The notes: generated by a model from the letters alone, not told the origin. Counted from the first letter of the stretch, positions 1-8,254 are shown. The stretch: DNA of 64,000 bases from Flavobacterium jumunjinense (GCF_021650975.2 NZ_CP091285.1:1674001-1738000), one strand, 5' to 3'. Made by a program: numbers and translations.

Positions 1-341
1 GTAAAGGTAACTTGGTAGCGCAAGGAAAATTTAAAAAAGGGAAGAAACATGGCTTCTGGATTAATCATATTGCAAAAGATACGATTGAATATAAAAGCGG
101 AAAAGTTTTTGTTCCAAAACCAAAACTGACTATAGAGGAAAAAGCTATCGAAAAAATTCAAAAGAAGAAAGATAGAGAAGCTTTAAAGATTAAGAAAGAA
201 CAAGTTAAAGAAGCAAAAAAAATAAAAAGAGAACAAAAGAAGAATCAATCAAAAGAAGTAAACCCTTCTGCAACTGAAGGTACACAAAAAGCAAAGAAGG
301 ATAATTTCTTCAGCCGTCTTTTTAGTAAAAAAGAAAAATAA
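1..341 (+). CDS. MORN-like repeat protein with Lys/Glu-rich tail (5' partial)
   Basis: The gene enters from the left edge. The frame is open from base 3 and reads KGNLVAQGKFKKGKKHGFW before the first possible internal start, a TTG at 12, so the real start lies outside the window. GxFKKGKKHGFW resembles one MORN / YwqK-type repeat. It is followed by about 75 residues that are mostly Lys, Glu and Gln, likely a charged helix, ending FFSRLFSKKEK. Its stop overlaps the next start by one base (TAATG), so it is probably the upstream member of the pseudopilin operon. Function unknown; the family call rests on one visible repeat. Confidence 0.6.
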   Translation, partial: KGNLVAQGKFKKGKKHGFWINHIAKDTIEYKSGKVFVPKPKLTIEEKAIEKIQKKKDREALKIKKEQVKEAKKIKREQKKNQSKEVNPSATEGTQKAKKDNFFSRLFSKKEK

Positions 342-1564
342 TGATTAAAGCACATAGTTTATTATATGCTGTTTATGTTTGCCTAATTGTTGCTGTGCTT
401 TGCGGAGGATTATTGTTGTTGGCTAACTTATACAATCAGCTTAACTTATACTATGTTACACACGAGTCATTATATATTAGTAATCAATCTACTGTTAATT
501 ATGCATTAGGAACTAGTTTAGTTTCTGATGAAGATATACTAACTAAAGAAAACACAGGAATTCAGTCACAATTCTCTGTAAAAAATCATGGTTTACTTCC
601 TTTATTATTGACGAAATCTTTTATGAAAAATGACACCGTTTCATCGGTGCATTTTGTAGGTCAGAAAGTTGCAAATACGACCACTGCATTGTATATGGCA
701 AATTTTACTCAAGCGTTAAATCTTTCTGGAAACGTTACAATTAAAGGAGATGTGTTTATGCCAACTGAACGCACAAAAGAATCTTATATAAATAACAAAC
801 CCAACATAATTAACATTCAAGGAAAGAAAGCCATTTCAGAGATTCAACTACCAACACTTTCGGATAAATGCAAATCTATTTATGAAACTAGAAATAGTGC
901 AAAAGTGAATTGGAATGATTTTGAAAAAAAGAATGATTCTATCTATGTAAATTCTTTTTTCAATGAAACTATCAAATTTCAAATGAGTAGTACGATATTA
1001 GACAATAAAATCATTAAAGGCAATTTTATAATTAGTTCAAATGATTCGATTTACATTCGAAAAAACAATGTATTGGAAGATGTGATTATTATTGCTCCAA
1101 AAGTTGCAATTGAAGAAGGTTTTGAAGGTACTATTCAGGTGTTTGCTAAAGAATCGATTACCCTAGAAAAAGAAGTGATTTTACATTATCCTTCAGTCGT
1201 TGCTTTGTATAACCCTATTGAAGATAAAAAAGCTTTTATCCAAATTGATGAAGCAGTGAAAATTGCAGGTTTGGTGTTACTTTTTGGAAATGATATTATT
1301 CATTTGGATAAAAACAAATTAGAAATAAAAGAAAAAGGCAAAATAATAGGTAATATCTATTGTTCTGGAATTTTAACCTTAAAAAGTGATGTCTATGGTT
1401 CTGTTTATACTTCAAAACTAAATCATAAAACACCTTCTTCTACCTATTCTAACACACTGGCAGACATTATAATTGATGTTACAAAGAAACCAAACGTTTT
1501 TATAGATATGCCCATTTTTGATAATAAAAACACGCGTTATGCTATTATTAAAAAAGTATTATAA
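341..1564 (+). CDS. Membrane-anchored hypothetical protein of a pseudopilin operon
   Basis: This 407-residue protein has a single N-terminal membrane segment (about residues 8-31) and a long extracytoplasmic domain. I do not recognise the family. The C-terminal half alternates short hydrophobic strands with turns (NSIYIRKNNVLEDVIIIAPKVAIEEGFEGTIQVFAKESITLEKEV), suggesting a beta-helix or bactofilin-like stack. It lacks a prepilin cleavage motif. It overlaps the next gene by 26 bases and lies directly upstream of two prepilin-type genes and a GspF homologue, so it may be a minor or anchoring component of a type II secretion / type IV pilus-like machine. That role is inferred only from position. 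Confidence 0.65.
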   Translation: MIKAHSLLYAVYVCLIVAVLCGGLLLLANLYNQLNLYYVTHESLYISNQSTVNYALGTSLVSDEDILTKENTGIQSQFSVKNHGLLPLLLTKSFMKNDTVSSVHFVGQKVANTTTALYMANFTQALNLSGNVTIKGDVFMPTERTKESYINNKPNIINIQGKKAISEIQLPTLSDKCKSIYETRNSAKVNWNDFEKKNDSIYVNSFFNETIKFQMSSTILDNKIIKGNFIISSNDSIYIRKNNVLEDVIIIAPKVAIEEGFEGTIQVFAKESITLEKEVILHYPSVVALYNPIEDKKAFIQIDEAVKIAGLVLLFGNDIIHLDKNKLEIKEKGKIIGNIYCSGILTLKSDVYGSVYTSKLNHKTPSSTYSNTLADIIIDVTKKPNVFIDMPIFDNKNTRYAIIKKVL

Positions 1565-1865
1565 AGCCAATTCTATTATAGAATCCGTCATTGCATTAAC
1601 CATTATTTCGATATGTATTTATATCTCTATAATGGTATATGCAAATGTATTTTCGCCTAGAACGTCAATTCATCAATACAGTCATCAAAATGAAGTTAAT
1701 GAGCAATTCTATTTGTTACAACTACAAGAAGAAGCTTCTGTTGAAAATATAGAAATAACAGAAAACTGGCTCACTACTTATTTGAAAGAAGTAACGCTAA
1801 CGTATAAAGATAGTTTGACTTCTGATGTTTCGAAAACTGTTTATATTCATACAGATGGAGAATAA
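1539..1865 (+). CDS. Prepilin-type N-terminal cleavage/methylation protein (minor pseudopilin)
   Basis: I chose the ATG at 1539 over an upstream in-frame TTG at 1518 because it gives a short prepilin leader, MLLLKKYYKA, followed by NSIIESVIALTIISICIYISI. Cleavage after Ala would put Glu at +5 of the mature protein, the hallmark of type IV pilin-like subunits, followed by the usual hydrophobic alpha1 helix. The protein has 108 residues, short for a pseudopilin and consistent with a minor subunit. It overlaps both neighbours (26 and 11 bases), which indicates translational coupling. Confidence 0.75.
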   Translation: MLLLKKYYKANSIIESVIALTIISICIYISIMVYANVFSPRTSIHQYSHQNEVNEQFYLLQLQEEASVENIEITENWLTTYLKEVTLTYKDSLTSDVSKTVYIHTDGE

Positions 1866-2337
1866 GAACTATATAAAGGCTTTTTCAATAGTTGAAGTCA
1901 TGGTAAGCATGGTAATTACTGCTATTATTGTCGGACTCATTTTTGGTGTTTTTACTATTGTTTCTGAACAGATATTAGAATTTAAGAAAGAAAACGAACA
2001 AACAGCAGATTTCAATCGATTGTCTTATAGTTTAAATAAAGCGGTTTTCGATTGCGAAAAGATGTTGCCAAAAGAGAATGGAGTTTATTTTCAAACTTAT
2101 GATGGAGATACAATTTTGTATCAAAAAAAAGACGATTATCTCATTCGAAAAGCAGCAACTTTTACCGATACGTTTAGGCTTAATTTTCAAGCAATACGAC
2201 TCGATTCTGTTTATAATGCTAAGAAGAGCAAAGTGTTTCAGCGATTAGAATTAGAACTTGTAATTCATGAAAAGAATGTTCCTTTACGATTTTACAAACC
2301 TATTTATGCCAATCAATTAATCCTTTGGAAAGAATAA
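1855..2337 (+). CDS. Prepilin-type N-terminal cleavage/methylation protein (pseudopilin, GspJ-like)
   Basis: The ATG at 1855 gives MENKNYIKA followed by FSIVEVMVSMVITAIIVGLIFGVF: a basic leader, Ala at -1, Phe at +1, Glu at +5 and a long hydrophobic helix. It is therefore a prepilin-peptidase substrate. An in-frame ATG at 1825 lies inside the preceding gene and would make an over-long leader. About 160 residues. It overlaps the upstream pseudopilin by 11 bases, and the GspF gene starts 2 bases downstream. Probably a minor pseudopilin (GspJ/ComGF-like size and position) in the pseudopilus tip or initiation complex; the subtype is inferred. Confidence 0.75.
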   Translation: MENKNYIKAFSIVEVMVSMVITAIIVGLIFGVFTIVSEQILEFKKENEQTADFNRLSYSLNKAVFDCEKMLPKENGVYFQTYDGDTILYQKKDDYLIRKAATFTDTFRLNFQAIRLDSVYNAKKSKVFQRLELELVIHEKNVPLRFYKPIYANQLILWKE

Positions 2338-2338
2338 T

Positions 2339-3463
2339 ATGAGTTTAGACTTAAACAATTATAAGAAAACAGCGCAAAAAGAAAAAAAGGATTTCCAATT
2401 TAGTTTGGGAAAAATTAGTTTGTCCAAAACTTTTTCAGACAAGCAAAAAGAGGTTTTTTATAGAGAATTAGGTATGCTTTTAAAATCGGGAGTCGATTTT
2501 AAAAAAGCATTAGAAATTTTGAGTCAGCAAGTAGAAAAGAAAAAAGAAAAAGAGTTAATCTTAACTTTGAAAGACAATATTGTACACGGTAAAAGCATCT
2601 ATGAATCGATGATGGAATCGAAGCAATTTTCTCCTTATGAATATTATAGTGTTCAAATTGGTGAAGAAACCAGAAAATTAGAAGAGGTTTTAACTGAATT
2701 GCAAAAATATTTCAATCGAAAAATTCAAATGCGTAGGCAAATTGTATCTGTATTAACATACCCTTCTATTGTAATGTTGGTGACTGTTTTGGTGCTGTAT
2801 TTCATGTTGAATAAAGTTGTTCCTATGTTTAGCTCGGTGTTTCGTCAATTTGGGAGCGAATTACCTAAAAGCACACAATATATTATTAAAATTTCTAACT
2901 ATTCTGGAACGTTATTTTTATTGTTTTTCTTAACAATTATTGGTTTAGTGGTAGCGCATTTCATGTTGAAAGAAAAAGAAGGTTATCGAAAATTCATTTC
3001 AAACCTAATCTTGAAAATTCCTTATTTCGGAAACCTCATTCGAAAAATATACATTTCTCGTTTTTGTCAATCGATGAATTTATTGATTACATCAAAAACT
3101 ACTTTACTAACATCTTTGTCTTTAACTTCAAAAATGATTGGATTTTACCCTATTGAAAAGTCAATTGAAACGATTAAAGCAGATATAACAAAAGGAGCTT
3201 CTTTACATGAAAGCCTTAGAAAGCACACTATTTATGAAAACAAATTGGTTTCTATGGTTGAAGTTGCAGAACAGATTAACCAACTAGACACGATGTTTGA
3301 ACGCTTAACGGAACAATATAATGAAGAAATTAGCCATCAAACAAAGATGATTGGTGTCGTTTTAGAACCTATGATAATTATTGTTATTGGAGTTATTGTT
3401 GGAGTTATTATGGTCTCTATGTATGCCCCTATGTTCGATTTAAGTAAAATTATTAATAGTTAA
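2339..3463 (+). CDS. Type II secretion / type IV pilus assembly platform protein, GspF/PilC family
   Basis: This 374-residue inner-membrane protein has two T2SSF repeats. The first (about residues 38-160) begins FYRELGMLLKSGVDFKKALEIL, and the second (about 235-360) carries FCQSMNLLITSKTTLLTSLSL. Three hydrophobic segments lie near residues 140-162, 190-208 and the C-terminus (MIIIVIGVIVGVIMVSMYAPMF). This arrangement is diagnostic for GspF/PilC, the platform that couples the ATPase to pseudopilus growth. It closes the pseudopilin operon. The partner ATPase (GspE) and secretin (GspD) are not in the window and are expected upstream. Confidence 0.88.
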   Translation: MSLDLNNYKKTAQKEKKDFQFSLGKISLSKTFSDKQKEVFYRELGMLLKSGVDFKKALEILSQQVEKKKEKELILTLKDNIVHGKSIYESMMESKQFSPYEYYSVQIGEETRKLEEVLTELQKYFNRKIQMRRQIVSVLTYPSIVMLVTVLVLYFMLNKVVPMFSSVFRQFGSELPKSTQYIIKISNYSGTLFLLFFLTIIGLVVAHFMLKEKEGYRKFISNLILKIPYFGNLIRKIYISRFCQSMNLLITSKTTLLTSLSLTSKMIGFYPIEKSIETIKADITKGASLHESLRKHTIYENKLVSMVEVAEQINQLDTMFERLTEQYNEEISHQTKMIGVVLEPMIIIVIGVIVGVIMVSMYAPMFDLSKIINS

Positions 3464-3578
3464 TACTTTTTTATCTCTAAGAATTCAGAACGTAATTGTA
3501 AAGCAAATCGCATTCGTTAAAATCTATGTCTTTCAAAAAAGACAACTTTCTTAAGCTAAACAATTATGCAAAACAACA

Positions 3579-3606
3579 AAAGCCACTATAATGTGGCTTT
3601 TTTGTT
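3579..3606 (+). terminator. Intrinsic terminator of the pseudopilin operon
   Basis: AAAGCCAC (3579-3586) pairs with GTGGCTTT (3593-3600) around a TATAAT loop and runs into Ts. It ends transcription of the operon about 115 bases past the gspF-like stop and lies just left of the IS110 element. Confidence 0.75.
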
Positions 3607-3669
3607 TTATATACTTTGTGGGCCTTTAGATTTGCATAATAAATTATTCGTAATTTTAAACTAACAACC

Positions 3670-3810
3670 AAACTGACAAAGTGAACCATTTTGTGGGCAA
3701 GATTTCTAGATCTATTCTGTGATTAGGACTTTGTCAGTTTATATTGAATAAGCATCAAATAGTAATTCAGGTTTTTAGACCTATTATTAAGGTTACGAGT
3801 GTATTCAATA
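3670..3810 (+). ncRNA. Candidate IS110 bridge RNA (target-binding and donor-binding stem-loops)
   Basis: Two perfect stems sit side by side between the left end and the transposase. Stem 1 is AAACTGACAAAG (3670-3681) with CTTTGTCAGTTT (3729-3740), 12 bp with a 47-base loop. Stem 2 is TATTGAATA (3742-3750) with TATTCAATA (3802-3810), 9 bp with a 51-base loop. Loop 1 carries TTTGTGGGC, matching the left flank. Loop 2 carries AGACCT, matching the right end plus core. IS110-group bridge RNAs are known to lie upstream of the transposase with a target loop followed by a donor loop, so both layout and sequence content fit. Transcript ends are unknown. Confidence 0.6.
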
Positions 3811-3840
3811 AATTGGTTGCTAATCTTTAAAAACTTTTCT

Positions 3841-4842
3841 ATGAGCAAATTTAAACATTTTTTAGGCATTGATGCTTCAAAAGAATACTTTGATGCTGTA
3901 GTTATTTTAGATGGAATTAAAGAAAAACCCGTTCACAGTCAATTTGTAAATGATTACAAAGGAATCAAATCCCTTTATAAATGGTTGAAAGAACAAGGTT
4001 CTACTTTTGAGAATACGCTTGTTTGTTTAGAACATACAGGTATGTATGGGAAATTAATTATCAAATATTTAATGGTTTATAATTTTTCTCTTTGGGTTGA
4101 AATGTCATTAAAAATAATCAAAAGTATTGGAATTCAAAGAGGTAAAAACGACAAAGTTGATGCCGAAAGAATCGCTTTTTATGCTATGAAAAACGTAGAG
4201 GAATCCATTACTTATAATCCCCCGAGAACGGAAATAGATAAAATCAAAAACCTTTTATCATTACGTGAGAAACTAGTTGACACAAAATCTTGTTTATTAC
4301 GCAATGCAAAAGAACTTAAATCATTTGATTTAGAAGTAGCTAAATTTTCTGAAAAGCTACAAAAAAACACAATCAAAGGAATTGATTTAGATTTAAAAAA
4401 CATTGAAAGGCAATTGGATAATATAATAAAAGAAGATGAAAATCTTTGTAGAATCTATAAAATTGTCACATCCGTTATAGGTATTGGCAGAGTAACTACG
4501 TTGTTTTTGATTTGTTATACAAATGAATTTACAATGTATTCAACTCCTCGTCAATTAGCTTGTTATGCGGGCGTTGTTCCTTTTGAACATACATCAGGAA
4601 AAAGTATAAGAGCAAAGCCTAAAGTTCATTATTTGGCAAATAAAAAACTGAAAAAGCAACTGCATATGTGTGCATTATCAGCAATTAAACACGACCCAGA
4701 ACTAAAGCTTTATTTTAATAAAAAAGTGGAAGAAGGAAAAAGCAAAATGCTTGTCATTAACAATGTTAGAAACAAACTCGTTCATAGAGTATGTGCTTGT
4801 ATTAGAGAAAATAAAATCTTTGAAAAAAGACAAGTAGCTTGA
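3841..4842 (+). CDS. IS110-family transposase (DEDD / Tnp_20)
   Basis: The start is the ATG at 3841 (MSKFKHFLGIDASKEYFDA). An in-frame GTG at 3799 falls inside the bridge-RNA stem. The protein has 333 residues. The N-terminal RuvC-like DEDD domain shows GIDASK, CLEHTG and the RGKNDKVDAERIA motif. The C-terminal Tnp_20 domain shows GRVTTLFL, QLACYAGVVPFEHTSGKS and KKLKKQLHMCALSAI, including the Ser-Gly region that holds the catalytic serine in this family. IS110 recombinases work as RNA-guided serine/DEDD enzymes. The frame is intact and full length, so the copy may be active. Confidence 0.93.
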   Translation: MSKFKHFLGIDASKEYFDAVVILDGIKEKPVHSQFVNDYKGIKSLYKWLKEQGSTFENTLVCLEHTGMYGKLIIKYLMVYNFSLWVEMSLKIIKSIGIQRGKNDKVDAERIAFYAMKNVEESITYNPPRTEIDKIKNLLSLREKLVDTKSCLLRNAKELKSFDLEVAKFSEKLQKNTIKGIDLDLKNIERQLDNIIKEDENLCRIYKIVTSVIGIGRVTTLFLICYTNEFTMYSTPRQLACYAGVVPFEHTSGKSIRAKPKVHYLANKKLKKQLHMCALSAIKHDPELKLYFNKKVEEGKSKMLVINNVRNKLVHRVCACIRENKIFEKRQVA

Positions 4843-4913
4843 ACGTTAGAGAGTAAATTAATATTTTTCTTTTGAAAGGAAAGAAGTAAAAAACTTCTTC
4901 CCCTTCGCAAGAC

Positions 4914-5072
4914 CTATTGTTTTTTCTAAAGCAAATTTATTGAATTATTCACAGAAAATAATTGAAAAATTTATGAATTATTATTTGCTAAAGACATAGT
5001 AATCACAGAATGCAATTCTGCGCTAACGTTTGTGCATATCTGCGCGATCGGGTTAGCTTTTTTGCCTTTCAT
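4914..5072 (+). other. Non-coding stretch right of the IS, with GCTAAC/GTTAGC hairpin
   Basis: Nothing coding is visible between the IS right end and the lipoprotein stop. GCTAAC at 5022-5027 can pair with GTTAGC at 5052-5057, followed by TTTTTT. The loop between them (GTGCATATCTGCGCGATCGG and neighbours) is much more GC-rich than its surroundings, which suggests imported sequence travelling with the Rhs fragment. Whether it acts as a terminator is uncertain. Confidence 0.35.
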
Positions 5073-5702
5073 TTATTTTATTTGGTTTGCAAGAAGACCG
5101 CTCGAATAATACTTTCTAAAATAATCAACTTTATATTCAAAATACATTGCTAATGATTCAATTACTTTCCCTGAACAAGTTAATTTAGAATCGGAAGTAA
5201 CGTAATAAATTTTATTTTTAAACCTGAAAAAAAACTTATAAGGTTTTTCAAAAAATGATGATGAACTTACCCAAGTATTGAAAATTTTATAATTCTCTAA
5301 AGCCTCAATATCATTATTAAAATAAAGTATTTGAAACTTGTTTTGAACATCTGAATTGTAACAATTAAAATTATACGTTAATACCTTACCTTCAATATTC
5401 TTCTTTCCAATAACACCTCTCTTTTTTAATTTTATAACTAGTGGATGTTCAATTATATTTATAGTATCTATTTTTTGACTTTTATCATTACTTATAATTT
5501 TTTCAGATAAGAGCTTGTTTATAAGAAATTCAAATTCATCAATATCATTTAGAGTTATTTGTTCTTTTTTTAAATTCTCATTACTGATAAGATTAGTATC
5601 TATATTTTTTATTTCTATCTTTTTATCTGTATCATTTTTACAGCCAAGTATAAAAAATATAAAAATGTAACGTTTTATAATTGAATGTGAAATTTTATTC
5701 AT
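5073..5702 (-). CDS. Hypothetical lipoprotein, candidate immunity protein of the Rhs-tip toxin
   Basis: The 209-residue protein begins MNKISHSIIKRYIFIFFILGCKNDTDKK, a signal peptide with the lipobox-like FILG-C, so it is probably a lipoprotein facing the periplasm or outer membrane. The mature part is Lys/Asn/Ile-rich with no motif I recognise. Its start codon overlaps the end of the Rhs-tip gene by 8 bases. Small genes immediately downstream of polymorphic Rhs toxins are typically the cognate immunity genes. A lipidated immunity protein would fit a toxin acting in the periplasm. The function is inferred from position only. Confidence 0.6.
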   Translation of the reverse strand: MNKISHSIIKRYIFIFFILGCKNDTDKKIEIKNIDTNLISNENLKKEQITLNDIDEFEFLINKLLSEKIISNDKSQKIDTINIIEHPLVIKLKKRGVIGKKNIEGKVLTYNFNCYNSDVQNKFQILYFNNDIEALENYKIFNTWVSSSSFFEKPYKFFFRFKNKIYYVTSDSKLTCSGKVIESLAMYFEYKVDYFRKYYSSGLLANQIK

Positions 5703-6711
5703 CTTCTTTATGTTTTATTTGTTGTATTACAGTAGTATTCTCAACTCCCCAAGCATCTATTTCAGCATCTAATTCTGTAGCTGTAAACCATTTATTAACA
5801 AATTTTGCGTTTTCTTTATCTGTAGGTTTTTTTGATAACATTGAGCCATGCTGGTCTAACATATTATACATAGGGTTTTTAGGGTCAGAATTGTTAACCA
5901 CTATTGTAACACTATGGTAAGCACCTTTTATCGAAACTCCATAAAAAGCATAACCAGGAACATCACCTGCTTTTGAACTAACAAACTCTGATGGTTTCAT
6001 TGTAGACTTTGCAGTGTATTCAAATCTTTCACCACCAAAACCTTTTGTTGTTAAGATTTTTAATTGGTCTAACATATGTGCCCCTCCTTTACCATCTGTA
6101 CTATAGATTGGTATATTCTCTTCAAGTAAGACATCATAACTTCTATTTATACACGTTAAACAATCGTGTTTATTACCCTCTTGACTTCCGTAACCTAAAC
6201 CATTATGCGGTGCTGGCCCATCATAGGGGTCTTTAATTGCATTTGCCTTAATATATTTTTGATAATCTTTTATTTCTGATTCGTGAAAAGAAGCATCATC
6301 TATCCTAGTTGTAAGTTTGTTTCCTTCTAAATCATTAATATCAAAACCTATCCAATAATATTTTTTTCCATGTACTTCAATAGTTTCTAAAGTATTAGCA
6401 AGAGTACCATTAGTATGATAGTGTTTCAACAATGGACTAGATAAGTTTTCGACTTGGTCATATGGCAAATACTCTAAACCTTCTAATTCTACACCATCAA
6501 TCAATCTATTTTCACTAAAAGCATAAGGACTATTATATGCGTATTCTGAAGCTAAAAGGTCAACAGCAAAAAACCTACCCACTCGTGGGTCGTGCATTCT
6601 AAAAGTATAATTTAAAGAATTTCCTTCGCCTTTTAGTTCATCATCTTTTTCTTGTCCTTGGAAGCCGTAACGGTAGTCATTCCCGGTGCTGGTGCGACCT
6701 GGGAGTGTCAT
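5695..6711 (-). CDS. Orphan Rhs tip: Rhs-associated core followed by Cys/His toxin-like domain (5' truncated)
   Basis: Residues 1-80 are the Rhs repeat-associated core (YRYGFQGQEKDDE, YTFRMHDPRVGRFFAVD, YNSPYAFSENRLIDGVELEG). The frame continues 11 codons upstream of the ATG as TYSDFDYYPFG, the conserved lead-in to MTLPGR, and then meets an in-frame TGA at 6745-6747. This is thus the detached 3' end of a much larger Rhs gene. Residues about 85-338 form a variable domain with Cys184 and Cys187 (HDCLTCINRSYDVLLEE), His266 (GAYHSVTIVV) and MLDQHGS near 284-290, an order like papain or NlpC/P60 hydrolases. Delivery and activity are unproven; it may be an unexpressed cassette. Confidence 0.7.
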   Translation of the reverse strand: MTLPGRTSTGNDYRYGFQGQEKDDELKGEGNSLNYTFRMHDPRVGRFFAVDLLASEYAYNSPYAFSENRLIDGVELEGLEYLPYDQVENLSSPLLKHYHTNGTLANTLETIEVHGKKYYWIGFDINDLEGNKLTTRIDDASFHESEIKDYQKYIKANAIKDPYDGPAPHNGLGYGSQEGNKHDCLTCINRSYDVLLEENIPIYSTDGKGGAHMLDQLKILTTKGFGGERFEYTAKSTMKPSEFVSSKAGDVPGYAFYGVSIKGAYHSVTIVVNNSDPKNPMYNMLDQHGSMLSKKPTDKENAKFVNKWFTATELDAEIDAWGVENTTVIQQIKHKEDE

Positions 6712-6747
6712 TCCAAAAGGATAGTAGTCAAAATCACTATAGGTTCA

Positions 6748-7142
6748 ATATTTTCAATACCTAACAACTTCATTTAAATATCAAAAAATGCACTTTTTTG
6801 TGTTTTTCGACATTTTTCGCACTCTAATTTGGTGTTTTTTTTGGCTATTTTTAAGAACGTTTTGTTATCTCAAATATAGGGAGAAATTTTCAAACAAAAT
6901 AGTTACTTTTCTTTAAAATCAAATTGTAGTTAAACAGAATTATTTTTCTGAAAGGGTTCGCTAGTTTTTATTTGTTTATTTCCAAAAAATAAAAATGTAG
7001 TTATTAATTGTTTTAGTTTTCATCAAATAATTCAAATTTTAAACATAGACTAGATTTGTATTCACATTTCTTTAACAACATTTATCCTGTTTTTTCTTGA
7101 TTAGAAATGTATTTTTGTAACGCTATATAATTATTTTAGAAG
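6748..7142. other. Non-coding spacer between Rhs fragment and aldo/keto reductase
   Basis: This very AT-rich stretch with many T runs has no open frame of note, and I found no further Rhs sequence in it. TATTTTTG at 7110-7117 fits the Bacteroidota -7 element TAnnTTTG and could drive the aldo/keto reductase gene, but no TTG sits at the right distance upstream, so this is a weak promoter call. Confidence 0.4.
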
Positions 7143-8183
7143 ATGAGATATACTACTTTACCTAATACAGATATAAAAATAAGTGAAGCTTGTCTTGGGA
7201 CAATGACTTTTGGAAATCAGAATACTGAAGAGGAAGCACATTCGCAACTCGATTTTGCAATAGAGAAAGGAATCAATTTTATTGATACAGCAGAAATGTA
7301 TCCAATAGGAGGCAACGAGCATATCTTTGGAAGCACAGAAAGATATATTGGTAGTTGGATTAATAAAATTGGTAAAACAGAAAGAGAAAAATTAGTTATT
7401 GCTACTAAAATTGCGGGACCAAATAGAGGGATGACATATATTCGTGAACCTTTAGACTTTTCTAAAAAAAGTATAACTGAAGCAGTTGAGCTTAGTCTGA
7501 AAAATTTGCAAACAGATTATATAGATCTATATCAAATGCATTGGCCAGAAAGGGTTATGAATATGTTTCAAAAAAGAGGTGTTCAGGAAATTGATTCAAA
7601 TTGGCAATATAATATTTTAGAAATTCTACATGTTTTCGATGGTCTAATTAAGGAAGGGAAAATTAAACAGATAGGAGTTTCTAACGAAAATCCTTATGGT
7701 GTTATGCGCTTTTTAATGGAAAGTGAAAAGCATAATCTTCCAAAAATTGCAACCATACAAAATCCATATTCTTTATTAAATAGACTTTATGAAGTAGGAC
7801 TTAGTGAAATGTGTATGAGAGAAGATGTTGGTTTATTAGCCTATTCGCCATTAGGCTTTGGTTTTCTTTCAGGTAAATATTTAAATGGAATGGAGCCAAA
7901 TTATAGAATGGCAATGTTTCCAAACTTTATTAGATATACAAATGAGAATTGTTATAAAGCAACACAGTTGTATAAAGAATTGGCAGAATCTAATGGTTTA
8001 AGTTTAGTAGAGATGTCTCTAGCTTTTGTGAAACAACAAAATAGTGTGACAGCTACAATTATTGGAGCAACTTCTTTAAAGCAATTAGAAGAAAATATAA
8101 ATGCTTTTGAAGTTGTTTTATCGGAAAAGATTCTTCAAAGTATTAATATGATTCAAGAGAGTATTCCAAACCCTGCTCCATAA
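7143..8183 (+). CDS. Aldo/keto reductase, Tas-like
   Basis: This 346-residue NADPH-dependent oxidoreductase of the aldo/keto reductase superfamily is probably cytosolic with a TIM-barrel fold. The catalytic tetrad is visible: Asp and Tyr in NFIDTAEMY (about residues 45-53), Lys in VIATKIAG, and His in DLYQMHWPER. LLAYSPLGFGFLSGKY and the C-terminal TIIGATSLKQLEENI belong to the cofactor-binding region. Length and the long HWPER insertion resemble the E. coli Tas subgroup. The substrate cannot be told from sequence. It is monocistronic, ending in its own terminator. Confidence 0.88.
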   Translation: MRYTTLPNTDIKISEACLGTMTFGNQNTEEEAHSQLDFAIEKGINFIDTAEMYPIGGNEHIFGSTERYIGSWINKIGKTEREKLVIATKIAGPNRGMTYIREPLDFSKKSITEAVELSLKNLQTDYIDLYQMHWPERVMNMFQKRGVQEIDSNWQYNILEILHVFDGLIKEGKIKQIGVSNENPYGVMRFLMESEKHNLPKIATIQNPYSLLNRLYEVGLSEMCMREDVGLLAYSPLGFGFLSGKYLNGMEPNYRMAMFPNFIRYTNENCYKATQLYKELAESNGLSLVEMSLAFVKQQNSVTATIIGATSLKQLEENINAFEVVLSEKILQSINMIQESIPNPAP

Positions 8184-8206
8184 TAAGAAATTGTAAATTT
8201 TTACAA

Positions 8207-8254
8207 ACACAAAAAAACCTTTAAAAGATTTCTATTTTAAAGGTTTTTTTTGTG
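8207..8254 (+). terminator. Intrinsic terminator after the aldo/keto reductase
   Basis: AACCTTTAAAA pairs with TTTTAAAGGTT around GATTTCTA and is flanked by A and T runs, making it usable in either direction. It begins about 24 bases after the stop codon. Confidence 0.75.

Larger units (their letters stand above)
3626..4913 (+). mobile_element. IS110-family insertion sequence (about 1.29 kb) with proposed CT core
   Basis: The element holds a DEDD transposase and a structured leader. I propose ends at 3626 and 4913, each flanked by a CT dinucleotide (3624-3625 and 4914-4915). The reasons are that the first leader loop repeats the 9 bases immediately left of the left CT (TTTGTGGGC, 3690-3698 and 3615-3623), and the second leader loop repeats the right junction (AGACCT, 3777-3782 and 4910-4915). 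This is the pattern expected if the leader is a bridge RNA. IS110 elements characteristically lack terminal inverted repeats and target duplications, and none are seen. The exact ends are inferred. An empty site should read CTTTGTGGGC-CT-ATTG. Confidence 0.65.

Noticed and set aside
3615..3698. Repeated TTTGTGGGC as a target-site duplication of the insertion sequence
   Set aside because: IS110 elements do not make target duplications, and one copy is inside the leader loop, not at the right end. It fits a guide-target match better.
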